Of a DNA stretch of 64,000 nt, positions 42,400-50,864 are shown piece after piece. The notes below the pieces were generated by a model. That model was not told the origin of the DNA and ran no database searches. It saw only the letters and a program-made list of their open reading frames with translations. The stretch comes from Roseateles_C aquae (GTDB lineage: Bacteria; Pseudomonadota; Gammaproteobacteria; Burkholderiales; Burkholderiaceae_C), in the NCBI RefSeq assembly GCF_032337115.1, contig NZ_JAVXZY010000009.1, positions 62,001-126,000 on the forward strand. Direction: 5' to 3'. Within the stretch, counting starts at the first letter, position 1. Every line of letters starts with the position of its first letter. The translations under genes and the position numbers were made by a program.

Positions 42400-43155
42400 C
42401 ACCACAGAGCCACGGAGACACAGAGAAGAAAGCTTCAAAGCCTGATTGCTCTGTGTATTCCTCTGTGGCTCTTTGACTCTGCGGCTCAGTGCTTTGTTTG
42501 CAAAGAGAAGCACACCACAGAGCCGCGGAGACACAGAGAAGACAGCTTCAAAGCCTGATAGCTCTGTGCATTCCTCTGTGACTCTGCGGCTCTGTGCTTT
42601 GTTTGCAAAAAGAAGCACACCACAGAGCCACGGAGACACAGAGAAAGCTTTAAAGCCAGATTGCTCTGTGCATTCCTCTGTGGCTCGGTGACTCTGCGGC
42701 TCAGTGCTTTGTTTGCACAGAGAAGCACACCACAGAACCACGGAGACACAGAGAAGACAGCTTCAAAGCCTGATTGCTCTGTGCATTCCTCTGTGGCTCT
42801 GTGACTCTGCGGCTCAGTGCTTTGTTTGCAAAGAGAAGCACACCACAGAGCCGCGGAGACACAGAGAAGACAGCTTCAAAGCCTGATAGCTCTGTGCATT
42901 CCTCTGTGGCTCTGTGACTCTGCGGCTCAGTGCTTTGTTTGCAAAGAGAAGCACACCACAGAGCCACGGAGACACAGAGAAAGCTTTAAAGCCTGATTGC
43001 TCTGTGTATTCCTCTGTGGCTCTGTGACTCTGCGGCTCAGTGCTTTGTTTGCAAAGAGAAGCACACCACAGAGCCACGGAGACACAGAGAAGACAGCTTT
43101 AAAGCCTGATTGCTCTGTGTATTCCTCTGTGGCTCTGTGACTCTGTGGTTGGTTC
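42400..43155. repeat. Seven tandem copies of a 105-113-bp palindromic repeat
   Basis: Copies start at 42400, 42513, 42618, 42728, 42841, 42954 and 43064 (spacings 113, 105, 110, 113, 113 and 110); the last is truncated after the right arm. Each begins CACCACAGAGCCACGGAG, has a middle AGCTTCAAAGCCTGATTGCT, and ends CTCTGTGGCTCTGTGACTC, so both ends share CACAGAG motifs and a unit can fold into a long hairpin. Copies differ at few bases. All frames inside are repeat translation and not genes. A related single copy is at 22949-23036. Confidence 0.95.
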
Positions 43156-43236
43156 AGGCCGATCAAGCACTGTCGAGCAAACAGACTCTCTGAAAGACCC
43201 CGAGAAATGCTCAGGCTTTCGATGCCGCGCCACAGC

Positions 43237-43254
43237 CTACCAACTAGTCGGCAC
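43237..43254. promoter_or_regulatory. Candidate TetR autoregulatory operator
   Basis: CTACCAACTAGTCGGCAC matches 15 of 18 bases of the palindrome CTACCAATTAGTCGGTAG found before the SDR gene at 44048-44065. It lies 46 bp upstream of the preferred TetR start. Having the same motif before both genes points to one regulator. Confidence 0.7.
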
Positions 43255-43299
43255 ACAATGCCACCCAGCACGACAGACAAGGCGCGCAGCAGCAGCACC

Positions 43300-43890
43300 A
43301 TGAGCAGCAAGCATTTTTCCGAACTCGGCGACAGCGCCAGCCGTGTGCTGGATGCGGCCGAAGGCCTGATCCAGCAGCAGGGCTACAACGGCTTTTCCTA
43401 CGATGACGTGGCGCGCCTGGTTGGCATCAAGAAGCCCAGCATCCACCACCACTTCGCCACCAAGGCCGAGTTGGCCGCTGTCGTGGCGCAGCGCTACACC
43501 CATCGCTTTCGCAGCGAGCTGCTGATCATCGAGGGCCGCCATGCCAAGGCGACCGACAGGCTGCTCGCCTATGCGGCGCTGTTCGAGCAGCGCTACACCC
43601 AGGATCGCGGCCTCTGCGTCTGCGGCATGCTGGGCGCCGAGGCGGCCAGCCTGGCAGAACCCGTGGCCGCCGAGGTGCAACTGTTCTTTCGCAGCAATCT
43701 GGACTGGCTCGCCGCGGTGATCAAGGAGGGCCAGCAGCAGGGTCTGCTGCGCAGCAGCGTCAAGCCGGCCGCCTTGGCCGAGGCCTGGCACAGCGCCATG
43801 CAGGGCGCCATGGTGCTGGGCCGCGGCCTGCAATCCGACCGCGGGCCGGCCCAGGTGGCCAAGTCGCTGCTCGCCACCCTGCTGGCCTGA
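43300..43890 (+). CDS. TetR-family repressor
   Basis: 196 aa from ATG 43300 (MSSKHFSELG); ATG 43258 is an alternative but is only 3 bp past the operator. A TetR helix-turn-helix is clear (GFSYDDVARLVGIKKPSIHHHFATKAEL, about 25-55). The ligand domain includes CVCGMLGAEAASL. A matching palindrome before itself and before the downstream SDR gene indicates that it represses both. The ligand is unknown. Confidence 0.88.
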   Translation: MSSKHFSELGDSASRVLDAAEGLIQQQGYNGFSYDDVARLVGIKKPSIHHHFATKAELAAVVAQRYTHRFRSELLIIEGRHAKATDRLLAYAALFEQRYTQDRGLCVCGMLGAEAASLAEPVAAEVQLFFRSNLDWLAAVIKEGQQQGLLRSSVKPAALAEAWHSAMQGAMVLGRGLQSDRGPAQVAKSLLATLLA

Positions 43891-44047
43891 GCCGCTGGCG
43901 GGCTGATGTCGCTCACAGAAGAATCCACGCAGCCAGACACTGCGCTCCTACATCTGCAGTGCAGGCGTCGGTGCTGAGCAGGCATCAAGTTCGACCGTTT
44001 CATTTCCCCCATGGCCGGACTGCCGGCCTTTTCTTTCCACCAACTAC

Positions 44048-44065
44048 CTACCAATTAGTCGGTAG
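44048..44065. promoter_or_regulatory. Candidate TetR operator before the SDR gene
   Basis: CTACCAATTAGTCGGTAG is an almost perfect 18-bp palindrome, 17 bp before the SDR start. Its half-sites CTACC and GGTAG recur at 43237-43254. Confidence 0.75.
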
Positions 44066-44082
44066 CTACAAAAGGACTCACC

Positions 44083-44868
44083 ATGAACACAGATCGCGAA
44101 TTCACCGGCAAGAAGCTGCTCGTCATCGGCGGCAGCAGCGGCATGGGCCTGGCCACGGCACGGCTGCTGCTGCAGCGTGGCGGTTCGGCCGTCCTGGTCG
44201 GCCAGCGCGCCGACAAGCTGGCCCAGGCCGTCGAGCAACTCAGCCCGCTCGGCCCGGTCTACAGCCTGCAGGCCGATTTGCGCGACGAGCAGTCACTGGC
44301 CCGCCTGCAACAACAATTGCGCGACGAGCACGGCGATATCGATCTGCTGCTCAATGCCGCCGGCGTGTTCGCGCCCAAGCCTTTTCTCGAGCACCAGCCG
44401 GCCGATTACGAGCCGTACATGCAGCTGAACAAGGCGCTGTTCTTCATCAGCCAGACGGTGGCGGCGCGCTGGGTCGCGCTGGGCAAACCGGGCGCCATCG
44501 TCAATATCGGCAGCATGTGGGCCAAGCAGGCGGTCGAGCTGACGCCGTCCTCCGCCTACTCGATGGCCAAGGCAGGCCTGCATGCGCTGACCCAGCATCT
44601 GGCCATGGAACTGGCCAGCCATCGCATCCGCGTCAACGCGGTCTCGCCTGCCGTCGTCGAGACGCCGATCTACGAGGGCTTCATCCCCAGGGCCGAGGTG
44701 CATGGCGCACTGCAAGGCTTCAACAGCTTCCACCCGATCGGCCGCGTCGGCCGTCCTGAGGACGTGGCCGAAGCGATTGCCTTTCTGCTATCGGAACGGG
44801 CCAGCTGGGTGACCGGCGCGATCTGGGATGTTGACGGCGGCGTGATGGCCGGGCGCAACAAGGGCTGA
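44083..44868 (+). CDS. Short-chain dehydrogenase/reductase
   Basis: 261-aa classical SDR using NAD(P)H. Visible are the cofactor loop GGSSGMG (16-22), NAAG (LLNAAGVFA), the Ser in IVNIGSMW, and YSMAKAG with catalytic Tyr and Lys, then VNAVSPAVVETP. The substrate is unknown. It sits under the TetR-type operator at 44048-44065, so it is probably the target of the neighbouring repressor. An oxidoreductase under a small-ligand TetR is typical of detoxification. Confidence 0.9.
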   Translation: MNTDREFTGKKLLVIGGSSGMGLATARLLLQRGGSAVLVGQRADKLAQAVEQLSPLGPVYSLQADLRDEQSLARLQQQLRDEHGDIDLLLNAAGVFAPKPFLEHQPADYEPYMQLNKALFFISQTVAARWVALGKPGAIVNIGSMWAKQAVELTPSSAYSMAKAGLHALTQHLAMELASHRIRVNAVSPAVVETPIYEGFIPRAEVHGALQGFNSFHPIGRVGRPEDVAEAIAFLLSERASWVTGAIWDVDGGVMAGRNKG

Positions 44869-44939
44869 GCGGCTGCATTTTTTTGTCATGCCAGCTTAGA
44901 CTCCTTGTGCACAGCCCCGGCCAGAGCAAGGAGACAGCG

Positions 44940-45302
44940 ATGGCGCAGTACCCCACAGAGCTGGACGACAACAGCGGCCCGGACGACCTCGGCTGGATGG
45001 CACCCGGCTACCTGGCCACGCCGGCCGAGGCGTTGGAACGCATCCGGCAGATCTGCGCGATGCACGAGGAGCTGTTCGGCGCGCTGTTTGCGCTGATGGC
45101 CACCCATGGCTCACTGCCGCGCGAGATCCTGGCCGCCGCCATCAAGCAGTTTCGGCCCGACGCCCAGGCGCTCAGCAACGAAGACCTGGTAGGCCTGCTC
45201 ACCGCCACGGTGAACGGCGGCCGCCAGGGCTTTGACGCGGTAATGCGCACCCGGCGCAGCACGCCGCGCAAGGCCGGCGCCGTGCCCTGGGCGGGCAGCT
45301 GA
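44940..45302 (+). CDS. Hypothetical protein
   Basis: 120 aa from ATG 44940 with AAGGAG seven bases upstream; the frame extends further back but without a ribosome site. The N-terminus is acidic (LDDNSGPDDLGW), the middle helical (ALERIRQICAMHEELFGALFALM), and the end basic (TRRSTPRKAG). No signal peptide, membrane segment or known motif is seen. I do not recognise the family. Confidence 0.6.
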   Translation: MAQYPTELDDNSGPDDLGWMAPGYLATPAEALERIRQICAMHEELFGALFALMATHGSLPREILAAAIKQFRPDAQALSNEDLVGLLTATVNGGRQGFDAVMRTRRSTPRKAGAVPWAGS

Positions 45303-45450
45303 GCCGCCATCACCAAACTGGCTGATCCGCGTCAAAAGCGGGCCGCGTCTGCGTGCCAAGGCAAGCGTCTGATTGAGCCAGCGCAAACCGCCCCCGTCAG
45401 CCCGGGCGTGCAATGAAGACCTCTGCAACGCAAGCCATGAGGAGTCTGCG

Positions 45451-45597
45451 ATGAGTGTCTTCAAGGATCTGTTCACTTCCGATGTCGGCCTGATGAGCGC
45501 CGCCGTGCTCGCCGTGGTGCTGGGCATGGGCGCCTTCTACATCCGCTACTTCCTGCGCCATATCGCCGAAGACAGTGCCGCCCAGGCACGGCGCTGA
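45451..45597 (+). CDS. DUF3149 small membrane protein
   Basis: 48-aa protein from ATG 45451 with GAGGAG upstream. MSVFKDLFTSDVGLMSAAV begins the DUF3149 pattern; one membrane helix spans about 15-37 (AAVLAVVLGMGAFYIRYF), and the end is charged. The family is small and betaproteobacterial, of unknown function. The 148 bp between it and the preceding gene hold nothing I can identify. Confidence 0.8.
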   Translation: MSVFKDLFTSDVGLMSAAVLAVVLGMGAFYIRYFLRHIAEDSAAQARR

Positions 45598-45711
45598 GCA
45601 CGGCCTGGCCCATGCGCTGAAGCCATTTGAAGCGCGTCGCGTGCCTTTCGGCGCAGGAGCTCGATGTGATTAGACTGCCGCAGCGCCAAAGTGGCGCTGT
45701 GGAGTCTGCAC

Positions 45712-46362
45712 GTGCTTGAAGTCCCGAAATTCATCAAACCCGTGGGCGGCGAGAAGGCCCCGCCCTGGTTTCATATCGCCGTGGCGCTGAGCATGGTGTT
45801 GAGCGCGGCAGCCTCGCTCGTCGGCGCCTTGCGCACCAGCGAGACGATGAAGGAGCTGGTCAACCAGAACGCGCGCATGGTGCGCGCCTCGTCAACCCCC
45901 ATCCTGCAGTTCAACACCCGACGTCAGCACAGCGACACAGACGTCAGCTTCACGCTGGAGTTGAACAATGTGGGCACCGGCCTCGCGCAGGTCGCCTGGT
46001 TCGAACTCTTGCTCGATGGCAAGCCGGTCTCCAGCGGCGACACCCTGGTGCAGCTCTTGCGTGCCGCTCCCTCCGAGGGCGGGCAGGCCATCGTGGGTGG
46101 CAACTATTCGCGCGCCTCGATCACCGACACGGTGATCGCCGCCAAGGAGCAAACGCAGCTGTTCCAGTGGGGCGTCAGCAAGCGCAGCGCCGCCGAGCTG
46201 GAGCAGATCAATCAGCAGATCAAACAGCTCAAGCCACGCTTGGAAACGCGAGCCTGCTACTGCTCGGTGCTCGACGAATGCTGGGAGATCCATTCCCGCG
46301 CTTCACGCCCGCAGGCCGTCGCGCGATGCGAGGCCGCAGGGCACATCAGTTTTAACGATTGA
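45712..46362 (+). CDS. Hypothetical membrane-anchored protein
   Basis: 216 aa from GTG 45712, with GGAG seven bases upstream; GTG 45691 would add seven residues. One membrane helix at about 23-41 (IAVALSMVLSAAASLVGAL) is followed by a beta-rich exported or cytoplasmic domain and a Cys pair near the end (RACYCSVLDECWE). It resembles no family I can name. It lies alone between DUF3149 and a serine hydrolase. Confidence 0.6.
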   Translation: MLEVPKFIKPVGGEKAPPWFHIAVALSMVLSAAASLVGALRTSETMKELVNQNARMVRASSTPILQFNTRRQHSDTDVSFTLELNNVGTGLAQVAWFELLLDGKPVSSGDTLVQLLRAAPSEGGQAIVGGNYSRASITDTVIAAKEQTQLFQWGVSKRSAAELEQINQQIKQLKPRLETRACYCSVLDECWEIHSRASRPQAVARCEAAGHISFND

Positions 46363-46440
46363 AAACGATGGCATGACCTGTTTCACGGGCATTGTCACCC
46401 GCTATGCTGCGCCGCATCATGATCTTGGTGGAGGCGCACG

Positions 46441-47607
46441 ATGGCGATCAATTGCAAGGCGACGAGGGGCGGCGCTGGCCACCGTCACGGGTTGCGACTG
46501 GCAGCCATCTGCCTGGCTTTCGCGAGCAGTGCCCAGGCTGAGTCGATCGGCCTCTCCCACCAGCAGCTTCAGCGCCTGGCCGAGCAGAACAAGGTCTGCC
46601 TGATCGTCGTCGCGCGGCTGCAGCACGGCCAACTCAGCGCCGTCGACAGCGCCAGTGCCTGCGAACAGCCCAGTGCCTCGCCCGAGGCGGTGTTCCAGGC
46701 CGCCTCGCTGGGCAAGCCGGTCTTTGCCTATGGCGTGCTGAAGCTGGCCGAGCGGCTGGGCAAGTCAGGCTTTGACCTCGACGCGCCGCTGTCGCGCTAT
46801 CTGCCCCAGGGTTATCTGCACCAGCACAACCATGCCCGCCCCGAGCCCGGCCGGGCCGATCTGCTGCCGGCGGCGGCGCTGGAAAAAATCACCGCGCGGA
46901 TGATTCTTCAGCATGGCACCGGCCTGCCCAACTGGAGCAGCGAGGCGCTGGTGCCCGAGCAGCCCGCTGGCCGCTGGAATTACTCTGGCGAGGGCTATCT
47001 GCTGCTGCAAGCCGCCATCGAAGCCATCAGCGGCCAGCCGCTCGATGTCTGGGCCCGCCAGGCCGTGTTCGAACCGCTGGGCATGACGCACTCCGACTTC
47101 CGCTGGAACGCCGAACGCACGCAGCCCGGCCTGGTGGATGGCCATGGTGCCAGCGGCAAGCCTCTGGGCATCAAGCCCATCCAACACCCGCGCGCCGCCT
47201 TCTCGCTGTACACCTCGGCGCCAGACTACGCCCGCTTCCTCGCCGCCGTGCTGGCCGACAAGGCCCTGCTCAAGACCGTGCTCGCCGCGCCGCTGCCGGT
47301 CGATCCGCAACTGGGCCTCAGCTGGGGCCTGGGCTGGGGCATTGCCGAGCGCCGCGCTGAAGCCGGCGCCGCCCCCGATCAGCTGATCTGGCACTGGGGC
47401 AGCAACTGGGGCTACCGCGCCTTCGTCGCCGCCTCGGCGCAGACCGGCGACGGCCTGGTGATGCTCAGCAATAGCGAGAACGGTCTGGCGCTGGCCGAGC
47501 CGCTCACCCTCCCGGTGCTGCCCGGATCACAGCCGCTGTTTCGCTTCTACATGCTGCGCAGTGGTGCTGCACACTGGCTGTGCAAGAACCTGGGCTGGTG
47601 CGGCTGA
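46441..47607 (+). CDS. Beta-lactamase-family serine hydrolase
   Basis: 388-aa secreted hydrolase. The signal peptide ends near residue 33 (LAFASSAQA). SxxK is Ser89-Lys92 (AASLGKPVF), the second motif is Tyr-Ser-Gly (WNYSGEG), and the third is HWGSNWG. It is a shorter relative of the one at 37722, with which it shares fold but little sequence. Probably an esterase or peptidase. It precedes the urt operon by 177 bp. Confidence 0.88.
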   Translation: MAINCKATRGGAGHRHGLRLAAICLAFASSAQAESIGLSHQQLQRLAEQNKVCLIVVARLQHGQLSAVDSASACEQPSASPEAVFQAASLGKPVFAYGVLKLAERLGKSGFDLDAPLSRYLPQGYLHQHNHARPEPGRADLLPAAALEKITARMILQHGTGLPNWSSEALVPEQPAGRWNYSGEGYLLLQAAIEAISGQPLDVWARQAVFEPLGMTHSDFRWNAERTQPGLVDGHGASGKPLGIKPIQHPRAAFSLYTSAPDYARFLAAVLADKALLKTVLAAPLPVDPQLGLSWGLGWGIAERRAEAGAAPDQLIWHWGSNWGYRAFVAASAQTGDGLVMLSNSENGLALAEPLTLPVLPGSQPLFRFYMLRSGAAHWLCKNLGWCG

Positions 47608-47784
47608 ACATCAGTCAACCGCGCCCTCTGAGGCCGGGCATACGCCATCCGCCGTATAGCCCCGCGCGGCTTCGCTCCCTACATTGAACCCGTCCGCCCC
47701 GCTGCACCGTGCCCCCCCCGCCGGTGCCGCAGCGGCGACGCGTCCAACCCCATGACCGCCGCGGTCAAACAGGAGCGAACTGAT

Positions 47785-49068
47785 ATGCACACGACGATCA
47801 AGCGCCGAACTTTTTCCCTGCGCGCCCTGACGGCCGCCAGCGCCCTCACCGGCCTGAGCCTGGGCAGTTTGTCGGCCCAGGCGGCCGACACCATCAAGGT
47901 GGGCGTGCTGCACAGCCTATCGGGCACGATGGCGATTTCGGAGACGGTGCTCAAGGACACCGTGCTGATGGCCATCGACGAGATCAATGCCAAGGGCGGC
48001 GTGCTGGGCAAGAAGCTCGAACCGGTGGTGGTGGACCCGGCCTCGAACTGGCCGCTGTTTGCCGAGAAGACCAAGCAGCTGCTGACCCAGGACAAGGTCG
48101 CCGTGATCTTCGGCTGCTGGACCTCGGTGTCACGCAAGTCGGTGCTGCCGGTCGTCGAGGAGCTCAATGGCCTCCTGTTCTACCCGGTGCAGTACGAGGG
48201 CGAGGAGCTGTCCAAGAACGTGTTCTACACCGGCGCGGCGCCCAACCAGCAGGCGATTCCGGCGGTCGACTACCTGATGAGCAAGGACGGCGGCGCCGCC
48301 AAGCGCTGGGTGCTGCTGGGCACCGATTACGTCTATCCGCGCACCACCAACAAGATCCTGCGTGCCTACCTGCACAGCAAGGGCGTCAAGGACGCCGACA
48401 TCGACGAGAAGTACACGCCCTTTGGCCACAGCGACTACCAGACCATCGTCGCCGACATCAAGAAGTTCTCGGCCGGCGGCAAGACCGCCGTGGTGTCGAC
48501 CATCAACGGCGACTCCAACGTGCCCTTCTACAAAGAGCTGGGCAATGCCGGGCTGAAGGCCAAGGACGTGCCGGTGGTGGCCTTCTCGGTCGGCGAGGAA
48601 GAGCTGCGCGGCGTCGATACCAAGCCGCTGGTCGGCCATCTGGCAGCCTGGAACTACTTCATGTCGATCAAGAACCCGGCCAATACCGAGTTCATCAAGA
48701 AGTGGAGCGACTATGCGAAGGCCAAGGGCCTGGCCGGCCACAAGGACAAGCCGCTGACCAATGACCCGATGGAGGCGACCTACATCGGCATCAATATGTG
48801 GAAGCAGGCGGTCGAGAAGGCCAAGAGCACCGAAGTCGACAAGGTGATCGCCGCCATGGCCGGCCAGACCTTCACCGCCCCCTCGGGCATCACGTCCAAG
48901 ATGGACGAGAAGAACCACCATCTGCACAAGTCCGTCTTCATCGGCGAGATCAAGGCCGACGGGCAGTTCAATGTGGTGTGGAAGACACCGGCACCGGTCA
49001 AGGCCAAGCCCTGGAGTCCGTTCATTGAGGGGAATGACAAGAAGGCCGATGAACCCCTGAAAAAGTGA
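47785..49068 (+). CDS. urtA: Urea ABC transporter substrate-binding protein UrtA
   Basis: Periplasmic urea-binding protein, 427 aa from ATG 47785 with AGGAG upstream. The signal peptide (RRTFSLRALTAASA, cleavage near residue 33, AQA) has a twin Arg, so Tat export is possible. The branched-chain amino acid-type fold shows VGVLHSLSGTMAISE, FGCWTSVSRKSVLPVVEE, YYPVQYEGEE-like and EATYIGINMWKQA blocks, which are typical of UrtA. It leads the urtABCDE run. Followed by 182 bp with a hairpin repeat before urtB. Confidence 0.96.
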   Translation: MHTTIKRRTFSLRALTAASALTGLSLGSLSAQAADTIKVGVLHSLSGTMAISETVLKDTVLMAIDEINAKGGVLGKKLEPVVVDPASNWPLFAEKTKQLLTQDKVAVIFGCWTSVSRKSVLPVVEELNGLLFYPVQYEGEELSKNVFYTGAAPNQQAIPAVDYLMSKDGGAAKRWVLLGTDYVYPRTTNKILRAYLHSKGVKDADIDEKYTPFGHSDYQTIVADIKKFSAGGKTAVVSTINGDSNVPFYKELGNAGLKAKDVPVVAFSVGEEELRGVDTKPLVGHLAAWNYFMSIKNPANTEFIKKWSDYAKAKGLAGHKDKPLTNDPMEATYIGINMWKQAVEKAKSTEVDKVIAAMAGQTFTAPSGITSKMDEKNHHLHKSVFIGEIKADGQFNVVWKTPAPVKAKPWSPFIEGNDKKADEPLKK

Positions 49069-49069
49069 C

Positions 49070-49150
49070 CACCCCCTACCGGCTTCGCCGGCCCCCTCAA
49101 GGGGGCGAGCCCGTAGGACCGGCGAAGCCGGATCCTCGGGCTCCGCTGGA
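49070..49150. repeat. Hairpin-rich repeat between urtA and urtB
   Basis: ACCGGCGAAGCCGG and CCCCCTCAAGGGGGC lie in a segment that matches the reverse complement of the repeat at 27200-27275. Both carry GGGGGCGAGCCC and CCGGATCCT. Position just after urtA suggests partial termination or RNA stability, giving more UrtA than permease. Confidence 0.8.
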
Positions 49151-49250
49151 TGAGGCGCGGCCTGCGGCGCGCAAGGTCGACTGCGTCGACCAGACCTAAG
49201 AAATAGCGCATTTCTATCTCCTCTGCGTTAGCTGGCTTGAAAGAACTTTG

Positions 49251-50864
49251 ATGAAGGCTTGCTGGAGAACATGGGCTGCTTCGCTAACGGCACTGTTGCT
49301 GCTGTCGCCCTGCTGGGCGCTGACGGCGCAGCAGGCGCAGACGCTGGCGCGAGGCGAGGATGGGGATGTGCGGGTGGCGGCGCTGCATGAGGCGCTGCAG
49401 GCCCATGCGCAGCAGCCGGACGCCAGGCTGCAGCCCTTCTTGCAGGCGCTGGCCGATGAACAGCTCAAGCTCGATGGCGAGCGGCTGTTGATTCAGCGCG
49501 GCGATGGCGCGTTGCTGGATGCGCTGAGTGGCCTGCCTGTGGCCCTGTCGCCTGAGGCGGCGCTGGAGGACGTCAGCGTCAACAACCGGCTGCGCGGCGA
49601 ATTGGACCAGGCGCTGGCGGTCTTGCAGCTGTTCACGCCTGAGGCGAAGCGGCGGCTGGCTGCCGCGCAGGCGCTGCAGAAGGCGCCGAGCGAGGCCCAT
49701 CTGCCGCTGATCGAACGTGCGCTGGCGGCCGAGAGCGAGGCGCCGGTGCGTGCCGCACTGGACCTGGCCCGCGCGGCCGCGCTGCTGGGCAGTGCCGAGC
49801 CGGTGCGGCGGCTGCAGGCGGCGCGCGATCTGGCCCAGGCGCCCAGCGCGGCGACCGAGTTGCTGCTCAACGAGCGGCTGGCCGAGGAAGGCGATGCGCG
49901 GGTCAAGACCGCCTTGCAAACCGCCTTGCAAAAGCTGCGCGAGACGCTGGCCTGGGGCGAGCGGCTGGGTGCGCTGTTCACCGGGCTGAGCCTGGGCAGC
50001 ATCCTCTTGCTGGTGGCACTGGGGCTGGCCATCACTTACGGGCTGATGGGCGTCATCAATATGGCCCATGGTGAGCTGATGATGATCGGCGCCTACGCCA
50101 CCTGGGCGGTGCAGGCCGGCCTTCGCCACTGGCTGCCGCCCGCGCTGTTCGATTACTACCTGCTGCTGGCCCTGCCCTGTGCCTTTGGCGCCGCGGCGCT
50201 CGTCGGCGCGTTGATGGAGCGCCTGGTGCTGCGCTGGCTCTACGGCCGCCCGCTGGAAACGCTGTTGGCCACCTGGGGCATCAGCCTGGTGCTGATGCAG
50301 ACGGTGCGCAGCCTGTTCGGCGCGCAGAACCTCGGCGTCGAGAATCCCGGCTGGATGAGCGGCTCGCTGGTGCCGCTGCCGGCGCTGCTGCCCAACCTGA
50401 GCCTGCCGATCAACCGCTTGCTGATCACCGGCTTTGCCGCTGCGGTGCTGGCCGGCATGACGCTGCTGATCCAGCGCACCCGGCTCGGCCTCTTTGTTCG
50501 CGGCGTGACGCAGAACCGCGCGATGGCGGCCTGCATGGGCGTGAACACCGCGCGCATCGACTGCTATGCCTTCGCGCTGGGCTCGGGCATCGCCGGGCTG
50601 GCCGGCTGCGCACTGAGCCAGATCGGCAACGTCGGCCCCGATCTGGGCCAGAGCTATATCGTCGACGCCTTCATGGTCGTTGTGCTCGGTGGCGTCGGCC
50701 AGCTGGCCGGCAGTGTCTATGCGGCCCTGGGCCTGGGCCTGGCCAACAAGGCGCTGGAAGGCATGGTCGGCGCGGTGCTGGCCAAGATCGCCGTGCTGAT
50801 CTTCATCATCGTCTTCATCCAGAAACGGCCGCAAGGCATCTTTGCCGCCAAGGGGCGCACATGA
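49251..50864 (+). CDS. urtB: Urea ABC transporter permease UrtB
   Basis: 537 aa from ATG 49251, with a preceding TTG as alternative. A signal peptide is followed by an extracytoplasmic helical domain of about 200 residues (HEAT-like: AEQLLLIQRG, DLARAAALLGS), typical of UrtB and absent in LivH. The permease part (about 240-537) includes GLMGVINMAHGELMMIGAY, GLFVRGVTQNRAMA and VVVLGGVGQLAGSVY. Its stop overlaps urtC as ATGA. Confidence 0.95.
   Translation: MKACWRTWAASLTALLLLSPCWALTAQQAQTLARGEDGDVRVAALHEALQAHAQQPDARLQPFLQALADEQLKLDGERLLIQRGDGALLDALSGLPVALSPEAALEDVSVNNRLRGELDQALAVLQLFTPEAKRRLAAAQALQKAPSEAHLPLIERALAAESEAPVRAALDLARAAALLGSAEPVRRLQAARDLAQAPSAATELLLNERLAEEGDARVKTALQTALQKLRETLAWGERLGALFTGLSLGSILLLVALGLAITYGLMGVINMAHGELMMIGAYATWAVQAGLRHWLPPALFDYYLLLALPCAFGAAALVGALMERLVLRWLYGRPLETLLATWGISLVLMQTVRSLFGAQNLGVENPGWMSGSLVPLPALLPNLSLPINRLLITGFAAAVLAGMTLLIQRTRLGLFVRGVTQNRAMAACMGVNTARIDCYAFALGSGIAGLAGCALSQIGNVGPDLGQSYIVDAFMVVVLGGVGQLAGSVYAALGLGLANKALEGMVGAVLAKIAVLIFIIVFIQKRPQGIFAAKGRT

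Noticed and set aside
42400..43155. CRISPR array
   Set aside because: Units are about 110 bp with no unique spacers and no cas genes; each unit is self-palindromic and nearly identical.
42401..43310. Several 70-130-aa open frames on the minus strand in the array (for example 42701-42967)
   Set aside because: They are translations of the tandem repeat; they repeat one another, have no ribosome site and match no family.
47608..47784. Sigma-54 promoter before urtA
   Set aside because: No GG-N10-GC pair with the right flanking bases was found.
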